From positions 1 through 40,174 of the forward strand of contig JAJZTW010000032.1 of the NCBI GenBank assembly GCA_021847345.1: DNA of 40,174 nucleotides. The letters run 5' to 3'. The DNA comes from Pseudomonadota bacterium. Lineage in GTDB: Bacteria; Pseudomonadota; Gammaproteobacteria; Burkholderiales; Burkholderiaceae_C. Position numbers and translations under genes: made by a program. The notes under the pieces were generated by a model. The model searched no databases, was not told where the DNA came from, and saw only the letters and a list, made by a program, of their open reading frames with translations. Positions 9,801 to 18,307 of the stretch are shown piece after piece (the stretch's first letter is position 1; each line of letters begins with the position of its first letter).

Positions 9801-10807
9801 TGCACTCCAATCCGTCACCCGCCAACGTGATCGCCGTCGATGAAGCAGGTGCCGGCCAGCGCCTGGACAATTTCCTGGCGCGGCATCTCAAGGGGGTGCC
9901 GCGCAGCCACATCTATCGCATCGTGCGCTCGGGCGAGGTGCGCGTGAACGGGGCGCGCGCGCAAGCTTCGCGCAAGCTCGAGCTGGACGACCGCGTGCGT
10001 GTCCCGCCCGTGGCGGTCGACGCGGCCGCCACCCCCAGCGCGCCGGCGCGCAGCTACAGGGTCTTGTTCGAGGATGACTGGCTGCTCGCCGTGGACAAGC
10101 CGGCCGGAGTCGCCGTGCACGGCGGCTCCGGCCTGAGCTGGGGGCTGATCGAATCGCTGCGCAGCGCCCGCGACGACCGTTTCCTGGAACTGGTGCACCG
10201 TCTCGACCGCGGCACCTCGGGCGTGCTGCTGCTGGCACGCCGGCGCAGCGCGCTGACGGCCCTGCACGCCAGCCTGCGCCGGCGCGAGGCCGACAAGCGT
10301 TACCTGGTGCTGGCGGCGGGCCTGTGGCGCGGCGATGGCGTCACCGTGAGCAAGCCCCTGCACCGCTATCTCACGGCCGGCGGTGAGCGCCGCGTGCGCG
10401 TGGTCGACGCCGGCCAGGGGCAGGAGGCACGCAGCCAGTTCCGCCCGCTGCGGCTGTTCCCTTGGCCCGACCCGGAGCTGGCGCGGCGCACCGGCGTGCC
10501 GGGCCTGACCCTGGTGGAGGCTCGCATCCATACCGGGCGCACGCATCAGATCCGCGTGCATCTGCACAGCCTGGGCCATCCGGTGGCCGGCGACGAGAAA
10601 TACGGCCAGGAGGGCCTCAACCGGGCGCTGGCGCAGGGCGAGCTGCCGCAAGGGCTCGGGCGCAATGCGCGCATGTTCCTGCACGCGGCGCGGCTGAGCC
10701 TGCGCCACCCGGCCGACGAGCGCGAACTCGTGCTGCAATCCGACTGGCCGGAGGCGGATGCCCTGTGGCTGCAGCGCCTGGGCCAGCTCTGTGGAGGTTC
10801 GCGATGA
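9800..10807 (+). CDS. rluC: RluC/RluD-type 23S rRNA pseudouridine synthase
   Basis: Converts specific uridines of 23S rRNA to pseudouridine. In 335 residues: an N-terminal S4 RNA-binding domain (about 18-65, GQRLDNFLARHLKGVPRSHI) and the catalytic RluA-family domain with HRLDRGTSGVLLLAR, where Asp136 is the nucleophile, then GRTHQIRVHLHSLGHPV. RluC rather than RluD is inferred from the divergent position next to rne, as in E. coli; sequence alone does not separate them. ATG 9800 fits the family start, but no ribosome-binding site is visible. The stop overlaps the next gene (ATGA, 10804-10807). Confidence 0.88.
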   Translation: MHSNPSPANVIAVDEAGAGQRLDNFLARHLKGVPRSHIYRIVRSGEVRVNGARAQASRKLELDDRVRVPPVAVDAAATPSAPARSYRVLFEDDWLLAVDKPAGVAVHGGSGLSWGLIESLRSARDDRFLELVHRLDRGTSGVLLLARRRSALTALHASLRRREADKRYLVLAAGLWRGDGVTVSKPLHRYLTAGGERRVRVVDAGQGQEARSQFRPLRLFPWPDPELARRTGVPGLTLVEARIHTGRTHQIRVHLHSLGHPVAGDEKYGQEGLNRALAQGELPQGLGRNARMFLHAARLSLRHPADERELVLQSDWPEADALWLQRLGQLCGGSR

Positions 10808-11460
10808 CGTCTCGCTGGGATCTCGTGGTCTTCGACTGGGACGGCACGCTGATGGATTCCACCGCGGCGATCACCCGTGCCATCCAGGCCGCCTGCAGGG
10901 AGGTCGGGGTGCCCGAGCCGGCGCGCGCGCAGGCCTCGTTCGTCATCGGGCTCGGCCTGGTCGATGCGCTGCGCCATGTCGCGCCGGACGTGCCCGCGGC
11001 GGATTACGAGCGCATCGCCCAAGCGTATCGCAGGCATTATTTCGCGCAGGCCGACGAGCTCGTGCTGTTCGATGGCGTGGCGAGCCTGCTGCGTGAATTG
11101 CGCGAGCAGGGCGCGCGACTGGCGGTCGCCACCGGCAAGTCGCGCACGGGGCTCGAGCTTGCGCTGGAGCAAAGCGGATTGCGCGGCTTGTTCGACACCA
11201 CCCGCACCGCCGACGAGACGGCATCCAAGCCGCATCCGCAGATGTTGCTGGAAATCATGGAGGAGCTCGTCGCGCCGGCCGACTCGACTCTGATGATCGG
11301 CGATACCACTCACGATCTGCAGATGGCGCGCAACGCGGGCACGCCCGCTGTCGGGGTCAGCTACGGTGCGCATCGCGCCGACGAACTGTCGCTGCTGCAG
11401 CCGCTGCGCGTGGTCGACTCGGTGGCCGAGCTGCGAAGCTTCCTGCTCGCGCGCGACTGA
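10804..11460 (+). CDS. HAD-family phosphatase, phosphoglycolate phosphatase-like
   Basis: 218-residue haloacid-dehalogenase hydrolase. Motif I is FDWDGTLMD (nucleophile Asp11, acid/base Asp13), motif II is ATGKS (about 109-113), motif III uses Lys142 and motif IV is GDTTHD (Asp167, Asp171). The helical cap after motif I is of the Gph/PGMB type. The likely reaction is phosphate removal from phosphoglycolate or a similar small metabolite; substrate is not decided by the sequence. It overlaps rluC by 4 nt and is probably translated with it. A perfect hairpin follows the stop. Confidence 0.85.
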   Translation: MTSRWDLVVFDWDGTLMDSTAAITRAIQAACREVGVPEPARAQASFVIGLGLVDALRHVAPDVPAADYERIAQAYRRHYFAQADELVLFDGVASLLRELREQGARLAVATGKSRTGLELALEQSGLRGLFDTTRTADETASKPHPQMLLEIMEELVAPADSTLMIGDTTHDLQMARNAGTPAVGVSYGAHRADELSLLQPLRVVDSVAELRSFLLARD

Positions 11461-11482
11461 CGCACGACCGAGCTTGCGGCGG

Positions 11483-11504
11483 TGGCGCGCCGGGCGGCGC
11501 GCCA
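11483..11504. terminator. Perfect hairpin after the phosphatase gene
   Basis: GGCGCGCC (11484-11491) and GGCGCGCC (11496-11503) pair around a GGGC loop, with one more T-A pair outside. It lies 23 nt after the stop. There is no U-tract; it may end the rluC-phosphatase transcript or protect its 3' end. Confidence 0.4.
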
Positions 11505-11552
11505 TGCACCCACGCCTCGCCGGGGCTTGGGTCGTGCGCAGCGCAGGCTTGC

Positions 11553-11558
11553 TATGCT
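11553..11558 (+). promoter_or_regulatory. Candidate -10 box upstream of the S49 peptidase
   Basis: TATGCT 75 bp before the peptidase ATG, in a 173-bp spacer after a hairpin. The nearest -35-like hexamer (TTGGGT, 11527-11532) is 20 bp away, so the call is weak. Confidence 0.3.
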
Positions 11559-11633
11559 GGCACCGCAGCTACGGGGCCGCCCGGCGGCCCACCGCCCCTC
11601 CCGCCCCCTTCCCGTGGCAGATGCCGAGGCAGC

Positions 11634-12629
11634 ATGAGCGACTCCGACAAGACCCTCCCCCCCGGCTCCCCGCCACCCGCGCCTTCCACGCACGCCCCGT
11701 CACCGTGGGAGCGCAACGTGCTCGAGCGCCTGGTCCTGGACATCGTCGCCGAGCGGCGGCGCGCGCGGCGCTGGGGCATCTTCTTCCGCATGTGCGTGCT
11801 CGGCCTGGTGCTGGCCGGCATCGCCAGCCTGTACCTCGGGGAGCGCAGCCCCGGCGTGGCGGGACCGCACACCGCGGTGGTCGAGCTGCAGGGCGAGATC
11901 TCGGCCACCGGCAACGCCAGCGCCGACAACATCGACCAGTCGCTGCGAGATGCCTTCGACGCCCCGCAGACCCGTGCCGTGATCCTGGCCATCAACAGCC
12001 CCGGCGGCTCCCCCGTGCAGGCCAGCCGCATCAATGCCGAGATCGGGCGCCTGCGCGCGCTGCACCGGAACATCCCCGTGTACGCGGTTTGCGATGAAGC
12101 CTGCGCGTCGGCGGCCTACTACGTCGCGGTGGCGGCCGATCGCATCTACGTCAATCCGGCCAGCCTGGTCGGCTCCATCGGCGTGCTGATGAACGGTTTC
12201 GGCTTTTCCGGCCTGATGGACAAGCTCGGCATCACCCGCAGGCTGCTCACGGCCGGCGCCAACAAGGGCTTCATGGATCCGTTCAGCCCGATGACCCCGA
12301 AGCAGCGCCAGTACGCGCAGACCATGCTCGACCAGATCCACCAGCAGTTCATCGCCGCCGTCGAGAAGGGGCGTGGAGCTCGCCTGAAGGTCGACGACCA
12401 GACCTTCTCCGGCCTGGTCTGGACCGGCCAGTCGGCGGTGCAGCAGGGCCTGGCCGACGGTTTCGGCGACACCAACAGCGTGGCGCGGGACATCGTGAAG
12501 GAGCCGCATGTGGTGGATTACACCCGGCACGAGAACGTGGTCGATCGCCTGGCCCAGCGTTTCGGCGCGGCCATCGGCATGGGCGCGGCGCGCGAGGCCC
12601 TGCCGGCCGGCGCCTGGGTGCTGCGCTAG
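11634..12629 (+). CDS. sppA: SppA-type S49 signal peptide peptidase
   Basis: Membrane-anchored serine protease expected to degrade cleaved signal peptides. 331 residues: a Pro-rich cytoplasmic N-terminus, one membrane helix (about 47-67), then a single S49 domain with INSPGGSP (121-128), the nucleophile Ser159 in ACASAAYY and the general base Lys211 in GANKGFMDP. It is the short SppA form, about half the E. coli protein. ATG 11634 is preceded by GAGG. A Rieske-protein gene that often lies between the phosphatase and sppA in relatives is absent. It is convergent with the methyltransferase gene. Confidence 0.9.
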   Translation: MSDSDKTLPPGSPPPAPSTHAPSPWERNVLERLVLDIVAERRRARRWGIFFRMCVLGLVLAGIASLYLGERSPGVAGPHTAVVELQGEISATGNASADNIDQSLRDAFDAPQTRAVILAINSPGGSPVQASRINAEIGRLRALHRNIPVYAVCDEACASAAYYVAVAADRIYVNPASLVGSIGVLMNGFGFSGLMDKLGITRRLLTAGANKGFMDPFSPMTPKQRQYAQTMLDQIHQQFIAAVEKGRGARLKVDDQTFSGLVWTGQSAVQQGLADGFGDTNSVARDIVKEPHVVDYTRHENVVDRLAQRFGAAIGMGAAREALPAGAWVLR

Positions 12630-12656
12630 CGTGCTGGCGTTGCCGGCGGGCGCCGC

Positions 12657-13421
12657 TCAGCCCGCCAGCAGCGCGAACATCGCCGGCACGCGCGGCGGCA
12701 GCAGCGAAAGCTCGTCGCGCCATTGCGCCGCGGTGCGGGTGCGCACGAAGCCCTGCGGCGCGGTGAGTTCGCAGGCCACGCTGACCCGCGTGTCGGCGCG
12801 CAGCCCGTGCGCCAGGGCCCGCAGCAGCGCGGCGTTTCGATACGGGGTTTCGATGAACAGCTGGGTCTGGCGCCGTTGCGAGCTCTCCCTCTCCAGCGCC
12901 TGCAGGCGGGTGCGCCGGGCCTGCTCGTCGACCGGCAGGTAACCGTGGAAGGCGAAGCACTGGCCGTCCAGGCCGCTGGCCATCAGCGCCAGCAGCACGC
13001 TGCTGGGCCCGACCAGCGGCAGCACGCCCAGGCCGAGTTCATGGGCGCGCGCCACGACCAGCGCGCCGGGGTCGGCCACGCATGGCGCGCCGGCCTCGGA
13101 AACCAGCCCGATATCGTGGCCGGCGAGCGCCGGTTCGAGCAATGCGCGCGCCGCCGACGCATCCAGGCGCTCATGCTTGGGCAGCACCGCCAGGCGGTGC
13201 TGTTGCAGCGGTACGCGCAGCGCACACACGGCATGCACCGCGCCGAGAAAGGCGCGAGTCGTCTTCGCGTTCTCGACAATCCAGTGTTCCAGGTTCGCGG
13301 CGGCCTGCAGCGTGCCCAGCGGAAGCACCTGGGGCAACGGCGTCGAGGCGACGTCGGCCAGCGGAGTCGGCACGAGCAGCAGGCGCCCGCTGCCCGGCCG
13401 GCTTGCGGCGCCGGCGGTCAC
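12657..13421 (-). CDS. RsmI-family (tetrapyrrole methylase fold) SAM-dependent methyltransferase
   Basis: 254 residues of the TP-methylase family. RsmI-like motifs are visible: LLLVPTPL at the N-terminus, ENAKTTRAFL, the glycine-rich VSEAGAPCVADPGALVV and LVGPSSVLLALMASG. True RsmI carries ASDAGTPGISDPG at the third motif; this divergent form looks like the Burkholderiales paralogue encoded beside maf rather than the 16S C1402 ribose methyltransferase itself, so the target is not known. It starts with GTG 13421, overlapping the maf stop as GTGA, which indicates coupling with maf. Confidence 0.8.
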   Translation of the reverse strand: MTAGAASRPGSGRLLLVPTPLADVASTPLPQVLPLGTLQAAANLEHWIVENAKTTRAFLGAVHAVCALRVPLQQHRLAVLPKHERLDASAARALLEPALAGHDIGLVSEAGAPCVADPGALVVARAHELGLGVLPLVGPSSVLLALMASGLDGQCFAFHGYLPVDEQARRTRLQALERESSQRRQTQLFIETPYRNAALLRALAHGLRADTRVSVACELTAPQGFVRTRTAAQWRDELSLLPPRVPAMFALLAG

Positions 13422-14056
13422 GCCCGCTCCGCGGTCAGCAGGTCGAAGCCGGCGGTCTGCAGCATGTCGCACAGCGCGATCAGCGGCAGGCCGACCAGCG
13501 CCGTGGGATCGTCGCTGCGTACCGATTCCAGCAGCGCGATGCCCAGGCCCTCGGACTTGGCGCTGCCGGCGCAGTCGTAGGGTTGTTCGGCCAGCAGGTA
13601 GGCGCGCAGCTGCGCGTCGTCCAGGTTGCGCATGCGCACGCGCGTGGGGACCTCGCGCAACTGCAGCCCGCCGCGCGGGTCGACCAGCGCGAGCGCGGTG
13701 TGGAACACGGATTCTCGGCCACGCAGTCGTTGCAGCTGTCGCAACGCGGCGTCGAAGCTGCCAGGCTTGCCGAGGATTTCGTCCTCGCAGGCGCAGACCT
13801 GGTCCGAGCCGATCACCCAGGCCGGACCCGACGCCGCGGCCACCGCCTGCGCCTTGTCGCGCGCCAGGCGCAGCGCCAGCTCGCGCGGGGTCTCGCCGGG
13901 GTGCGCGGTCTCGTCCACCTGCGGCGCGCGCACCTGGAACGGCACGCGCAGGCGCTGCAGCAGCTCGCGCCGGTAGCGCGACGTGGACCCCAGCACCAGC
14001 GGCGGCGTCAGCGCATGGGGGGCGGATTCGGGCACGGAATTCATGGAACGACGCAT
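13418..14056 (-). CDS. maf: Maf/YceF-type nucleoside triphosphate pyrophosphatase
   Basis: 212-residue house-cleaning pyrophosphatase. Maf marks are LGSTSRYRRELL near the N-terminus, VDETAHPGETP, VIGSDQVCACEDEILGKP and the C-terminal CAGSAKSEGLG. The YceF subgroup acts on 7-methyl-GTP; assignment to it rather than to the dTTP/UTP subgroup is inference. ATG 14056 directly follows the stop of yedE (TGAATG); ATG 14044 is an alternative start closer to the family. No ribosome site precedes either, so coupling from upstream genes is likely. Confidence 0.87.
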   Translation of the reverse strand: MRRSMNSVPESAPHALTPPLVLGSTSRYRRELLQRLRVPFQVRAPQVDETAHPGETPRELALRLARDKAQAVAAASGPAWVIGSDQVCACEDEILGKPGSFDAALRQLQRLRGRESVFHTALALVDPRGGLQLREVPTRVRMRNLDDAQLRAYLLAEQPYDCAGSAKSEGLGIALLESVRSDDPTALVGLPLIALCDMLQTAGFDLLTAERA

Positions 14057-14482
14057 TCAGGAGGATTCGAAGAAACGGCCCTCGATCCAGGCGCCCAGCA
14101 GGATCCCGCCGACCACCCACAGCAAGGGCCAGTTGCCCACTCCCAGGCCGGCCAGCGCGGGGCCCGGGCATACGCCGCTGAGCCCCCAGCCGATGCCGAA
14201 CACGGCCGAGCCGATGACGGTGCGCCGGTCGAGGATCGACGGATGTCGCGCCCAGCCAAGCCCGAAAACGGGCTGGCGCATCAGGCGCGGCAGCGCGCGG
14301 TAGGCCAGCAGCACGGTGGCGGCGGCGCCTCCCATGACCAGCAGCAGGCCCATGTCGCGCAGCATCAGGAAGCGCTCGATCGCCTCGGGTTGCACCATGG
14401 TCGACCAGGCGAGGCCGAAACCGAACAGGCCGCCGGAAAGCAGCGCGGACGCGAGGACCGCGGAGGGTCGGACGTGTTTCAT
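14057..14482 (-). CDS. YedE/YeeE (DUF395) sulfur-transport half protein, C-terminal-type half
   Basis: 141-residue membrane protein with about four helices. It carries the second-half signature GWGLSGVCPGPAL (about 98-110) with its conserved cysteine. In the YeeE/TsuA family both halves are fused and move thiosulfate by cysteine relays; in split forms (PmpA/PmpB type) two small genes lie side by side, as here. GGAG lies about 10 nt before ATG 14482, and the stop abuts maf. The substrate is likely a reduced sulfur compound, inferred from the family. Confidence 0.8.
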   Translation of the reverse strand: MKHVRPSAVLASALLSGGLFGFGLAWSTMVQPEAIERFLMLRDMGLLLVMGGAAATVLLAYRALPRLMRQPVFGLGWARHPSILDRRTVIGSAVFGIGWGLSGVCPGPALAGLGVGNWPLLWVVGGILLGAWIEGRFFESS

Positions 14483-14503
14483 CGCGGGTGTCTCCGATTC
14501 GAG

Positions 14504-14980
14504 TCAGAAGCCGCCGGCCGCGTGCACCAGGTGGGCGGTGATCACGGCAGTGGCCAGGAAGGTGCACACGGCCACCAGCGAGGGCAGTTGCAGCGAGCCC
14601 AGTCCGCACACCCCGTGACCGGAGGTGCAGCCGCCGCCCATGCGGGCCCCGAAGCCGGCCAGCACCCCGCCGGCGCCGAGCTGCCACGCCGGCACGGAGG
14701 TCACGAACACACGCCCGTGCAAGCCCGTGAACAGGTACACCGCGGCTCCCAGGATCATGCCGAGTCCGTAGAACATTCTCCAGTTTCTCGTGGTAAGCAG
14801 CTTTTCCTGTTGAAAGTGCGGCCGCTTGCTGAACCAGGACCAGAAGGCGGTGTAGCCGGTGCTGACTCCGCCGATGAATCCGGTCAGCGCGAACAACAGG
14901 CCGACGCCGAGTCCGATGAACACGCCGCCGCCGAGAAAATGTACCCAACCCGTGGGAAACCAGTGTGTCAGAGTCTGCAT
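14504..14980 (-). CDS. YeeE/YedE (DUF395) sulfur-transport half protein, N-terminal-type half
   Basis: 158-residue membrane protein with about four to five helices and the first-half signature GARMGGGCTSGHGVCGLG (about 115-132), bearing two conserved cysteines. The loop GGVSTGYTAFWSWFSKRP is typical of the split form. I chose ATG 14980 because the family begins just before the FPTGWVHFLGGG segment; ATG 15010 would add ten residues. Neither has a clear ribosome site. It is upstream of its partner half by 21 bp and divergent from yceD. Together the pair probably forms one transporter in the inner membrane. Confidence 0.78.
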   Translation of the reverse strand: MQTLTHWFPTGWVHFLGGGVFIGLGVGLLFALTGFIGGVSTGYTAFWSWFSKRPHFQQEKLLTTRNWRMFYGLGMILGAAVYLFTGLHGRVFVTSVPAWQLGAGGVLAGFGARMGGGCTSGHGVCGLGSLQLPSLVAVCTFLATAVITAHLVHAAGGF

Positions 14981-15146
14981 GCCGATCAGTGAGAAATGAA
15001 GCAGGGCCATGGGATCGGGACCCGGGCCCGTGCGCGCTGCGTCATCGCGCAAGTGTAGGAGCCGGGGGCCGCGAGCTTTCCCCGAATGGTACCGGCCGGG
15101 GTATGAATCCGCTGAGCTCTGCAAGCCGGCCGCGGGCCGCCGCGGC

Positions 15147-15152
15147 TACACT
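15147..15152 (+). promoter_or_regulatory. Candidate -10 box 7 nt before the yceD ATG
   Basis: TACACT ends 7 nt before ATG 15160, which would place the transcription start at or beside the start codon. No ribosome site is present. See the leaderless-gene finding. Confidence 0.45.
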
Positions 15153-15159
15153 TGTCCGC

Positions 15160-15735
15160 ATGGACACGTCCGCATCGCAAGCCGCGCAGGTGCCGCGGCG
15201 CCTGAACCTGCGCGAATTCGCGCAGCGCGAGCGCACGCTGCAAGGCAGCATCGCGGTCAGCGAGTTGCCTCGCCTGGCCTCTTCGCTGCATGCCGATGCC
15301 TCCGGCTTGCGCGAACTGCTGGTGCACTGGAGCCTGCAGGGCATGCTGCGCGAGCGGCCGGGTGCAGGCGTCGAGGCCTTGGTGCGCCTGTGCGTGCGCG
15401 CGCAATTGCCGATGACCTGCCAGCGCTGCCTGCAGGCTTCGCCGCAGCAGATCGACGACGAGGTCGTGCTGCGCCTGGTCGACGACGAGCCCGAGCTCGA
15501 TCCCGAGGAGCTCGAGTCCGACGAGGAGGCCTTTTGCGCGCGCCATCCGGTGGACGTGGCCGAGTTGATCGAGGATCAGCTGATCCTGGCGCTGCCGCTG
15601 GTGCCGATGCATGCAGTGTGCCCGCAGCCGCTGCCGACGCCCGCCGGTACCGGTACCGGTACCGAGCCCGCGACCGATGCGCGCGCGGCCTCGCCGTTCG
15701 CGGCGCTCGCCGCTCTTCGCCACAAGCCGAACTGA
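15160..15735 (+). CDS. yceD: DUF177/YceD family protein, large-ribosomal-subunit RNA accumulation protein
   Basis: 191-residue soluble acidic protein. The DUF177 hallmark is LPMTCQRCLQ (about 84-93), with a second conserved cysteine in VPMHAVCP. In E. coli and plants this family is needed for normal 23S rRNA levels and is encoded upstream of rpmF, as here. The C-terminus carries a Gly-Thr run from three GGTACC repeats (15646-15663), then the ASPFAALAALR tail common in the family. ATG 15160 starts directly after a -10-like box. rpmF follows 85 bp later with its own promoter candidate. Confidence 0.88.
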   Translation: MDTSASQAAQVPRRLNLREFAQRERTLQGSIAVSELPRLASSLHADASGLRELLVHWSLQGMLRERPGAGVEALVRLCVRAQLPMTCQRCLQASPQQIDDEVVLRLVDDEPELDPEELESDEEAFCARHPVDVAELIEDQLILALPLVPMHAVCPQPLPTPAGTGTGTEPATDARAASPFAALAALRHKPN

Positions 15736-15760
15736 GCGGGTCGGGCCGGGCATTGCCGGA

Positions 15761-15792
15761 TTGACGGACTGCCGCCTCGGGCAGTGTAGAAT
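15761..15792 (+). promoter_or_regulatory. Candidate promoter of the rpmF-plsX-fab cluster
   Basis: TTGACG (15761-15766) and TAGAAT (15787-15792); the 20-bp spacing is wide, so the -35 may be another hexamer. Transcription would start about 15799, leaving about 22 nt with AGGGG before rpmF. Confidence 0.4.
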
Positions 15793-15820
15793 CGCATGAT
15801 TTTTCTCCAGGGGTTTGGCC

Positions 15821-16003
15821 ATGGCCGTCCAGCAAAACAAGAAGTCGCCGTCCAAGCGCGGCATGCATCGTTCGCACCAGCATCTGGGCCAGCCGCCGGT
15901 GGCGCTCGAGCCGACCACGGGCGAGGTGCATCTGCGCCACCACATCAGCCCGAGCGGCTACTACCGTGGGCGCAAGGTCCTGAAGACCAAGAACGAAGAG
16001 TGA
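15821..16003 (+). CDS. rpmF: 50S ribosomal protein L32
   Basis: 60 residues, the usual L32 length. The N-terminus [19 protein letters not shown] is the canonical L32 start and GYYRGRKVL the canonical end. The zinc-binding cysteines of some L32 proteins are absent, so this is the Zn-independent form typical of proteobacteria. ATG 15821 has AGGGG 7 nt upstream. It heads the lipid-synthesis cluster, linking ribosome and membrane production. Confidence 0.97.
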   Translation: MAVQQNKKSPSKRGMHRSHQHLGQPPVALEPTTGEVHLRHHISPSGYYRGRKVLKTKNEE

Positions 16004-16079
16004 GCGGTCGCTTGCAGGCGCGCCCGTCGATCGGCGCGCATGACGCGGCCTTGCGGCACCCGCGAGCCTGGAGCGTGGC

Positions 16080-17141
16080 ATGAACGCCTGCCTGGCCGTC
16101 GACGTGATGGGCGGGGACCATGGCCCCCGCGAGACTCTGCCTGCCTGTCGCGCGCTGCTCGACCGTCATCCCCAGGTTCGCGTGATGCTGGTCGGCCAGC
16201 CCGAGGCCATGCAGGCCGAGCTGCTGCGCCAGCGCCTGTTCGACCACCCCCGCGCCAGTGTCGTGGCCGCCAGCGAGGTGGTCGCGATGGACGATCCGGT
16301 GGAGGTCGCGCTGCGGCGCAAGAAGGATTCGTCGATGCGCCGCGCCATCGAGCTGGTCAAGGACGGCAGCGCGCAGGCCTGCGTGTCGTCCGGCAACACC
16401 GGGGCGCTGATGGCCGTGGCGCGCTACCTGCTCAAGACCCTGCCCGGCATCGACCGACCGGCCATCGCCACCTACCTGCCCAACGCGGTCGGCGGCTCCA
16501 CGCTGATGCTCGACCTCGGGGCCAACGTGGACTGCGAGGCCGAGCATCTGCTGCAGTTCGCGGTCATGGGAACGGCCTTCGCGGCCGCCGGCGGGCACGC
16601 CAATCCGCGAGTCGGGTTGCTCAACGTGGGTGAAGAGGTCATCAAGGGCAGCGAGATGATCAAGCGAGCCGGGGACCTGCTGCGCCAGGCGCATGCCGAG
16701 GGCCGGCTGAATTTCATCGGCAACGTCGAGGGCGACGACATCTTCAAGGGCGTCGCCGACATCGTCGTTTGCGACGGTTTCGTCGGCAACGTGGCGCTGA
16801 AGACCACCGAGGGCGTGGCGCGCATGCTCAGCGGCATGATGCGCGAGGAGTTCACGCGCAACCTGGGCACCCGCTTGCTCGCGCTGGCCGTGCTGCCGCT
16901 GCTGGCGCGCTTTCGCCGCCGGGTCGATCCGGGACGCTACAACGGCGCCGCGTTGCTCGGCTTGCGCGGCCTGGTGTTCAAGAGCCACGGTGCCGCCGAT
17001 GCCTTCGGCTTCGAGCAGGCGCTGGAGCGCGCCTACGAGGCGGCGCAGGGCGGGGTGGTGCAGGAAATCGAGCGCATTCTGGCGACCCTGCATCCCCGGG
17101 ACCCGTCGCCGGCGCCCGACGGCGAGCAACGCGTGCACTGA
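16080..17141 (+). CDS. plsX: Phosphate acyltransferase PlsX
   Basis: Peripheral membrane enzyme making acyl-phosphate from acyl-ACP, the first step of phospholipid assembly. 353 residues, family-typical. Marks are [11 protein letters not shown] at the N-terminus, [12 protein letters not shown] (about 102-113), [15 protein letters not shown] and [11 protein letters not shown]. The C-terminal 15 residues are Pro-rich and unlike the core. It follows rpmF by 76 bp and precedes fabH, the standard order. Confidence 0.96.
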   Translation: MNACLAVDVMGGDHGPRETLPACRALLDRHPQVRVMLVGQPEAMQAELLRQRLFDHPRASVVAASEVVAMDDPVEVALRRKKDSSMRRAIELVKDGSAQACVSSGNTGALMAVARYLLKTLPGIDRPAIATYLPNAVGGSTLMLDLGANVDCEAEHLLQFAVMGTAFAAAGGHANPRVGLLNVGEEVIKGSEMIKRAGDLLRQAHAEGRLNFIGNVEGDDIFKGVADIVVCDGFVGNVALKTTEGVARMLSGMMREEFTRNLGTRLLALAVLPLLARFRRRVDPGRYNGAALLGLRGLVFKSHGAADAFGFEQALERAYEAAQGGVVQEIERILATLHPRDPSPAPDGEQRVH

Positions 17142-17172
17142 AACGGCATGACCGAACCGCGCTTGCAGCGCC

Positions 17173-17190
17173 GGCGGCCGGTCGGCCGCC
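17173..17190. repeat. Perfect GC palindrome between plsX and fabH
   Basis: GGCGGCCG and CGGCCGCC face each other across two bases in the 95-bp gap. In RNA it would fold as a 7-bp hairpin with a 4-nt loop. It could modulate read-through or stability inside the cluster; no U-tract follows. Confidence 0.4.
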
Positions 17191-17236
17191 GCCCGCGTCG
17201 AGCCCATCGCCCCAGAACAACCTGAACCGCGCCTTC

Positions 17237-18214
17237 ATGTCGATCTATTCCCGCATTCTCGGCACCGGCAGCTACCTGCCTCCGGAAACGGTCACCAACG
17301 ACGATCTCGCCGCGCGCCTGGCTCTCGACGGAATCGAGACCAGCGACGCATGGATCGTCGAACGCACCGGAATTCGCGAGCGCCATTTCGCCGCTGCCGG
17401 CGTGGGCAGCGTCGATCTGGGCGAACACGCCGCGCGGCGCGCCATCGACGCAGCCGGCCTGTCGCCGCAGGACGTCGACCTGATCGTGGTCGCCACGTCC
17501 ACTCCGGACATGATCTTTCCGTCCAATGCGGCGCTGATCCAGGCGCGCCTGGGTTGCCCCGGCGGCGCGGTGTTCGACGTGCAGGCGGTGTGCGCCGGGT
17601 TCATCTACGCCCTCAGCGTGGCCGACCAGTTCGTGCGCTCGGGCATGGCGCGCAACGCCCTGGTCATCGGCACCGAAGTGTTCTCGCAGATCCTGGACTT
17701 CTCCGACCGTGGCACCTGCGTGCTGTTCGGCGACGGCGCCGGCGCCGTCGTGCTGGGTCCTTCGGACACCCCCGGTGTCGTGGCCAGCGCGCTGCATGGC
17801 GACGGGCGCCAGGCCGGCATCCTGCGCACCCCTGGGCGGGTGTGTGGCGGCAAGGTCACCGGACACCCTTTCCTCGAGATGGACGGCCAGGCGGTGTTCA
17901 AGCAGGCCGTGCACGTGTTGGAGAATGTGGCGCGCGAGGTGCTCGGCAAGGCCGGACGCTCCGGCGACGAGGTCGACTGGATGGTGCCCCACCAGGCCAA
18001 CATCCGCATCATGCTGCACACGGCGAAAAAGCTCGGGATCCCGCCGGAGCGCGTGGTGCAGACCGTGGCCTGGCACGGCAACACGTCGGCGGCGTCGATC
18101 CCGCTGGCGCTGGACACGGCGGTGCGCGCCGGGCAGATCCGGCGCGGCCAGACCCTGCTGCTCGAGGCCGTGGGCGGCGGGCTCACCTGGGGCGCCGCGC
18201 TGGTCGATTACTGA
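17237..18214 (+). CDS. fabH: 3-oxoacyl-[ACP] synthase III
   Basis: Initiates fatty acid synthesis by condensing acetyl-CoA with malonyl-ACP. 325 residues with the catalytic triad Cys119 (QAVCAGF), His252 (VPHQANIR) and Asn282 (WHGNTS). The N-terminus [12 protein letters not shown] is typical. No strong ribosome site precedes ATG 17237. It is followed by fabD after 93 bp. Confidence 0.97.
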   Translation: MSIYSRILGTGSYLPPETVTNDDLAARLALDGIETSDAWIVERTGIRERHFAAAGVGSVDLGEHAARRAIDAAGLSPQDVDLIVVATSTPDMIFPSNAALIQARLGCPGGAVFDVQAVCAGFIYALSVADQFVRSGMARNALVIGTEVFSQILDFSDRGTCVLFGDGAGAVVLGPSDTPGVVASALHGDGRQAGILRTPGRVCGGKVTGHPFLEMDGQAVFKQAVHVLENVAREVLGKAGRSGDEVDWMVPHQANIRIMLHTAKKLGIPPERVVQTVAWHGNTSAASIPLALDTAVRAGQIRRGQTLLLEAVGGGLTWGAALVDY

Positions 18215-18307
18215 CGAGGCGCCCGGCGGGCCGTCGGCCCGCGCGTGGCAGGCTTCGGGGGTCCGGCGTCGATGGCGCCGGGCATGTTCATAGCGAGGAA
18301 ATCCTGG

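Noticed and set aside
15646-15663. Three GGTACC units in yceD as a regulatory or mobile signature
   Set aside because: They only encode a Gly-Thr run in the variable tail of DUF177; three units are too few to call more than a small in-frame expansion.
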